This document shows, piece by piece, positions 6,401-9,176 of a stretch of 9,176 nt of DNA. Made by a program: the position numbers and the translations under genes. How positions within the stretch are numbered: position 1 is the first letter of the stretch; the number at the start of each line of letters is the position of its first letter. Source of the DNA: Rhodospirillales bacterium (lineage in GTDB: Bacteria > Pseudomonadota > Alphaproteobacteria > Acetobacterales > Acetobacteraceae). The stretch lies in assembly GCA_015654825.1 (NCBI GenBank), contig JAATGE010000039.1, forward strand, positions 1 to 9,176, read 5' to 3'. Below the pieces are notes generated by a model. That model made no database searches. It saw only the letters and a list, made by a program, of their open reading frames with translations, and was not told the origin of the DNA.

Positions 6401-6480
6401 AACAAAAGTTTTTGCTTCTTTTTTCAAAAAGAAGTGCTTTTTTTGTTCTTTTTTGAAAAAAGAACCAAAAAACTTTTGTT
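6401..6480. repeat. AT-rich nested palindrome (double hairpin with closing stem)
   Basis: In this GC-rich window an 80-base AT-rich block forms a three-part structure. An outer 13-bp inverted repeat joins AACAAAAGTTTTT (6401-6413) to AAAAACTTTTGTT (6468-6480). Inside are two hairpins: CTTCTTTTTTCAAAAAGAAG (6415-6434, 9-bp arms, 2-base loop) and one with 10-bp arms GTTCTTTTTT/AAAAAAGAAC around a single G (6445-6465). It lies 78 bases after the binding-protein stop and could act as a bidirectional terminator. Its composition and nested symmetry also suit a small dispersed repeat element. I believe similar elements occur in other Acetobacteraceae, but cannot verify this here. Confidence 0.85.
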
Positions 6481-6597
6481 TGTTGGGCCTGCGTTTTGGG
6501 TCGAGGCGCCCCAACTCGATTGTCAGGGCAAGAGAACTCCAAATGCGGTTGGCCATTCCTCCGGGCGCGGCACTTGCCTGGTGGTGGTGGTTCTTGC

Positions 6598-7776
6598 ATG
6601 ATGGCAGCCGACGCATCACCGCGGTACGGCAGCAGAATGGCAACGGATCAGGTTGTTTCCCCTCCGCCGCGGACCGGCGAAAAACTGTCGCGCACGCGGC
6701 AGCGGCAGAAGCTGATCGAGGCCTGCATTTCCGCACTGTACCTGAACGGTCCGTCACGCAACCCAATCGACAAGGTGGTGGCGATCGCGGACATGGCCCC
6801 GGGGATCGTAAACTTCTATTTCGAGACCAAGGCAGCGCGGCTGGTGGCCGCGCTGGATCAACTGGCGTCGGAATTCGACGAGCGTGTGCTGGCGCCACTG
6901 GCGGCGCTGCGTGATAACCCGGTGGTCGCGCTTGAGCGTCTGATCGAACTGTATCTCGATCCGGATATTGCCAGCCCACGCAAGGTTTCGGTGTGGTATG
7001 CGTTCTGGGGCGAGGCGAGCAGCCGGCGCGAATATTACACGATCTGCGGCAAGCGCGACCTGGCGTTCGCGGATTTGGTGCGTGATCTCGTGGCGCGGCT
7101 GATTGCGCAGACGGGCGCCGGGCATCTCGATGCGGATGCGGTCGCGCTCGGCTTGATCGGCGCGCTGGAAATGATGTGGCAGGAGATTGCGTTCAAGGAG
7201 GAGGAGAATGTGAACCGGGTGGCGGCGCGCTTGCGTTGCCAGGCTTATTTGCGCTCGGTATTTCCGGCGCAGTTTTCGAAATTGGGAACGGCCGCACAGG
7301 AACCTAAAACCCGCCGTGAAACGGCCGCGAGGTTGGCTCTGCAGCCGCCGAGCCAGGCAGCAAGTCAGATTGATGGTGCCTGCGAAATGCTGGTTGCCGC
7401 GGAACTGACATTGGCCGGCGTGCCGGCGTTGAGCGTGCCGAATTACTGGCGTGGGTACGATGTTCTCGCCCAGCCGGCCGGACGTGATCCGCAACGGATA
7501 GTGGTGAAATCGGCCATGTCCAGGCGAATGACGACGTCTGCGAGCTACCCGGCTTTGGATGCTTTCGACTGGCTGGCGATCGTTGCCGTTTCAGAGGAAG
7601 CGGGTTCGCTGCGCCGATTCTTCATTGTCCCTAGAGCGTTGCTTGACCAGGCTGTAGGGAACGATACCGATATCGAAACCAGCGCGTATGGCGTCGATGA
7701 GCTCGTGCGAAGGTTCGCGGCCTACGAGAACAATTTCCAACTGAGCGAACGCGGGCGTGAGTCAGCGCAGGATTAG
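6598..7776 (+). CDS. BetI-like TetR-family regulator fused to a PD-(D/E)XK-like C-terminal domain
   Basis: A 392-residue protein, about twice the length of an ordinary TetR regulator. Residues about 36-85 form the TetR helix-turn-helix (RQKLIEACISAL ... MAPGIVNFYFETKAARLVAAL), and residues 86-226 match the BetI ligand-binding domain (the KVSVWYAFWGEASSRREYY block is close to BetI's KAWLAFWASS region). BetI responds to choline and represses betaine genes. After a linker (227-254), residues 255-385 are a second domain: E263/E269 in ACEMLVAAELTLAG, D288 in RGYDVLA, K304 in IVVKSA, then FDWLAIVAV and RRFFIVPRALL. This order resembles PD-(D/E)XK nuclease folds, but the usual Gln/Glu two residues before the Lys is V302, so it is probably non-catalytic. 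Start 6598 was chosen for the GGTGG-rich sequence upstream; ATG 6601 and 6637 are alternatives, and 6637 gives a length before the helix-turn-helix closer to BetI. It is likely the local regulator of the tmp, transport and Rieske genes. Confidence 0.85.
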   Translation: MMAADASPRYGSRMATDQVVSPPPRTGEKLSRTRQRQKLIEACISALYLNGPSRNPIDKVVAIADMAPGIVNFYFETKAARLVAALDQLASEFDERVLAPLAALRDNPVVALERLIELYLDPDIASPRKVSVWYAFWGEASSRREYYTICGKRDLAFADLVRDLVARLIAQTGAGHLDADAVALGLIGALEMMWQEIAFKEEENVNRVAARLRCQAYLRSVFPAQFSKLGTAAQEPKTRRETAARLALQPPSQAASQIDGACEMLVAAELTLAGVPALSVPNYWRGYDVLAQPAGRDPQRIVVKSAMSRRMTTSASYPALDAFDWLAIVAVSEEAGSLRRFFIVPRALLDQAVGNDTDIETSAYGVDELVRRFAAYENNFQLSERGRESAQD

Positions 7777-7802
7777 TCCCGGGCCCCACTGAAGGATGCG
7801 GC

Positions 7803-9002
7803 CTAAATCAAACTATTTGGCGGAACAGCCTGCAACGTTGCTGGAATGCGCTCCCTGATCATGTCATGAAACTGCAGCACGCAAACCTCGTGCGTGGACA
7901 GTGGCCCCGGCTTGTAGAAACTTGATCCCAGGCCGCGTTGAACGCGGCGGCACAGATCGTCGTCTTCCCGCTGCACCTGGCGGTTGATGCGCGCATTCAA
8001 ATAGCGCAGCACGCGCATTTCGCGCCGGTCGTCCGGCAGCCCGTATGTGCCACCGCGGATCGTGCATTTGCCGGGGCCGCGCGGCAGAACCTGGAAGAAA
8101 TCCATCTGGTCCGGATACACATCGATGCCGAGATTGGGCAGCATGCTGTAGAACCGCCAGCATTTCCGGCTCGCTTCGGGCAAATGTGCTGTCAGGCCCT
8201 CCACCATGGCCTGGTAGCGCCACTCGGACCATTTCGATGACGGTTGCGGCCGCATCCAGCCCACACCGCGCGCGACCCCGGTGGGCAGGTTCAACTGGTC
8301 ATCGTAATCCGGCGTGAACATGCGCGAAAGGCCGGGATGGCCGATCGGCACGTGGTAGGATTCGAGGTAGTTGTCCATTGCCACCTTCCAGTCCACGTCC
8401 CAATCTTCGTAGTACATGGGCGCCAGCGGCTGCATCTTCTCGAACTGGTAAGGCGCGAAATCGTCCAGCATGTCGCCCCACATCGAGGCGGGCGTTGGCG
8501 GGTCGCCGGCCAGGCAAACAAACACGAAGCCGGCCATGATTTCCATGCGCACCTTCAGTAAGCCGTGCTCCGCGCGATCCAGGTTCGGGAAGGATTCGCG
8601 CACCGGCGTGCCGCGCAGGGAGCCGTCGAGATTGTAGGTCCAGCCGTGGTAGGGACAGGTGATCGAGCCAGGACAGGCGCCGGCACCCTCCAGCAGGCGG
8701 GCCGCGCGGTGGCGGCACACATTGTGATAGGCCTGGATCGCGCCCTCGCGGTCGCGCAGCGCGACCACGCTATCGGGGCCGAGATCGAACGTAATGTAGT
8801 CGCCTTGCTGCGGGATGTCGTTGATATGGCAGACGATTTGCCAGCTCGGCAGCAGCACGCGCTGATGCTCCAGGCGGGCAATGGCGGGGTTATTGTAGGT
8901 CCAGGGCGGCAGGCCGCGCGGGTAGGTGTCGGCATCCGCCGGGTGGAACCGCTGGGCCGAGAGTGCCGCGCTCATGCCACTCACCATATTCTGAATGTTC
9001 AT
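7803..9002 (-). CDS. Rieske non-haem iron oxygenase, alpha subunit (glycine betaine/quaternary amine demethylase type)
   Basis: A 399-residue oxygenase component. The Rieske [2Fe-2S] ligands are C96-R-H98 (CRHRAARLL) and C116-P-Y-H119 (CPYHGW). The mononuclear iron site is in DNYLESYHVPIGHPGL: E214, H217 and H222, with a third ligand probably D347 in QREDDDLCRRVQRGL. The NYLESYHVPIGHP signature matches the group of Rieske enzymes that oxidatively remove N-methyl groups from glycine betaine (GbcA) or stachydrine, or split carnitine (CntA). Given TmpAB nearby, glycine betaine to dimethylglycine is the simplest guess. The ferredoxin/flavin reductase that such enzymes need is not in the window. 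Convergent with the TetR-fusion gene, 26 bases apart, with no clear terminator between. The ATG at 9002 has a weak ribosome site and lies within a palindrome; M10 (ATG at 8975), preceded by GGTGAG, may be the true start. Confidence 0.88.
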   Translation of the reverse strand: MNIQNMVSGMSAALSAQRFHPADADTYPRGLPPWTYNNPAIARLEHQRVLLPSWQIVCHINDIPQQGDYITFDLGPDSVVALRDREGAIQAYHNVCRHRAARLLEGAGACPGSITCPYHGWTYNLDGSLRGTPVRESFPNLDRAEHGLLKVRMEIMAGFVFVCLAGDPPTPASMWGDMLDDFAPYQFEKMQPLAPMYYEDWDVDWKVAMDNYLESYHVPIGHPGLSRMFTPDYDDQLNLPTGVARGVGWMRPQPSSKWSEWRYQAMVEGLTAHLPEASRKCWRFYSMLPNLGIDVYPDQMDFFQVLPRGPGKCTIRGGTYGLPDDRREMRVLRYLNARINRQVQREDDDLCRRVQRGLGSSFYKPGPLSTHEVCVLQFHDMIRERIPATLQAVPPNSLI

Positions 9003-9005
9003 TCA
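8992..9005. promoter_or_regulatory. 14-base palindrome over the Rieske gene start, candidate TetR-type operator
   Basis: TGAATG-TT-CATTCA is a perfect 6-bp-arm inverted repeat with a 2-base centre. It covers the annotated ATG (9002-9000) of the leftward Rieske gene. Compact palindromes of this form are commonly bound by TetR-family regulators, and one such regulator is encoded on the neighbouring convergent gene. Overlap with the start codon means binding could block transcription initiation or early elongation, or that translation really starts at 8975. No second copy of this exact site was seen in the tmpA/potF control region. Confidence 0.4.
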
Positions 9006-9043
9006 ATATAGACTTGTTGGGCGCGCTTTCGCAAGGGAGAAGG

Positions 9044-9107
9044 AAGGCCAGGGCTCTGCCCTGGACCCGCTGGGGCCTGAGGCCCCAGACCCCCATCCAT
9101 TGGAGGG
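9044..9107 (+). repeat. Dispersed double-hairpin GC repeat, copy 3
   Basis: Bases 9044-9097 are identical to 2053-2106 (54 of 54 by eye). The two stems are at 9048-9064 and 9070-9088. The third stem is imperfect here: CCCCC (9090-9094) faces GGAGG with a C-A mismatch, leaving GGAGGG (9102-9107), which looks like a ribosome-binding site. It lies 42 bases upstream of the Rieske start and separates that gene from whatever lies to the right. Its T-rich side (complement of 9031-9045) faces leftward, so it could stop read-through into the Rieske gene. Confidence 0.9.
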
Positions 9108-9118
9108 ACCGGCGAAGC

Positions 9119-9176
9119 TTGGAATTTTATGTGATGGCTGCGCCGGGGAACTCCGAGCAAGCCGCGCAGCGCTCTC
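9119..9176 (+). CDS. Possible start of a rightward gene running off the window
   Basis: A short frame is open to the window edge, starting at TTG 9119 (11 bases after GGAGGG of the repeat) or at ATG 9134, which would read MAAPGNSEQAAQRS. Only 14 to 19 residues are visible, which is far too little to name a product or be sure that it is coding. The case rests on position after the repeat and on the lack of any other feature here. Confidence 0.2.
   Translation, partial: MEFYVMAAPGNSEQAAQRS

Noticed and set aside
6323..6597. Additional small genes between the binding-protein and regulator genes
   Set aside because: The frames here run through the AT-rich palindrome and encode poly-Phe/Lys stretches; no credible ribosome site or domain. 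Apart from the palindrome, nothing further is seen in this gap.
1..9176. CRISPR arrays, tRNA or rRNA genes, transposases
   Set aside because: No regularly spaced direct repeats, no cloverleaf or rRNA-like sequence and no transposase motif were found; the repeats present are three isolated hairpin elements.

Overview
The window is GC-rich, protein-dense DNA from a proteobacterium. Gene content, codon use and the dispersed GC-rich hairpin repeats fit an alphaproteobacterium, probably an Acetobacteraceae or other Rhodospirillales member. That placement is an inference from style, not from a marker gene.

Layout from left to right. (1) A rightward run: the C-terminal part of a CrtI/PYROXD2-type FAD oxidoreductase (1-831), a stand-alone GcvT-like aminomethyltransferase one base downstream (833-2035), a hairpin repeat, and a PotA/PotG-type ABC ATPase (2128-3273). 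(2) A leftward pair with overlapping stop and start codons: a TauD/gamma-butyrobetaine-hydroxylase-like Fe(II)/2-oxoglutarate oxygenase (5013-3886) followed by a small HD-domain protein (3889-3335). Together they look like TmpA and TmpB, which turn 2-(trimethylamino)ethylphosphonate into glycine betaine and phosphate. (3) Divergent from tmpA across a 202-base control region, a periplasmic PotF-type binding protein (5216-6322). (4) An AT-rich double hairpin (6401-6480). (5) A BetI-like TetR regulator carrying an unusual C-terminal domain that resembles a PD-(D/E)XK nuclease fold (6598-7776). (6) Convergent with it, a Rieske oxygenase alpha subunit of the glycine betaine/carnitine/stachydrine type (9002-7803), with a 14-base palindrome over its annotated start. 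A third copy of the hairpin repeat and a possible gene start end the window.

Working model (inference): the locus scavenges a quaternary-amine phosphonate. TmpA hydroxylates it, TmpB cleaves the C-P bond to release phosphate and glycine betaine, the Rieske enzyme removes one N-methyl group, and the FAD oxidoreductase with the GcvT-like protein may carry further N-methyl groups to tetrahydrofolate. The BetI-like fusion protein is the only regulator present. The transport genes are incomplete: there is an ATPase and a binding protein but no membrane permease, and the binding protein keeps the polyamine-contacting residues, so its link to the pathway is uncertain. The Rieske reductase is also absent from the window.

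Three copies of one double-hairpin repeat (2053-2115, 3280-3333 inverted, 9044-9107) lie between genes. They are the clearest non-coding structure here.
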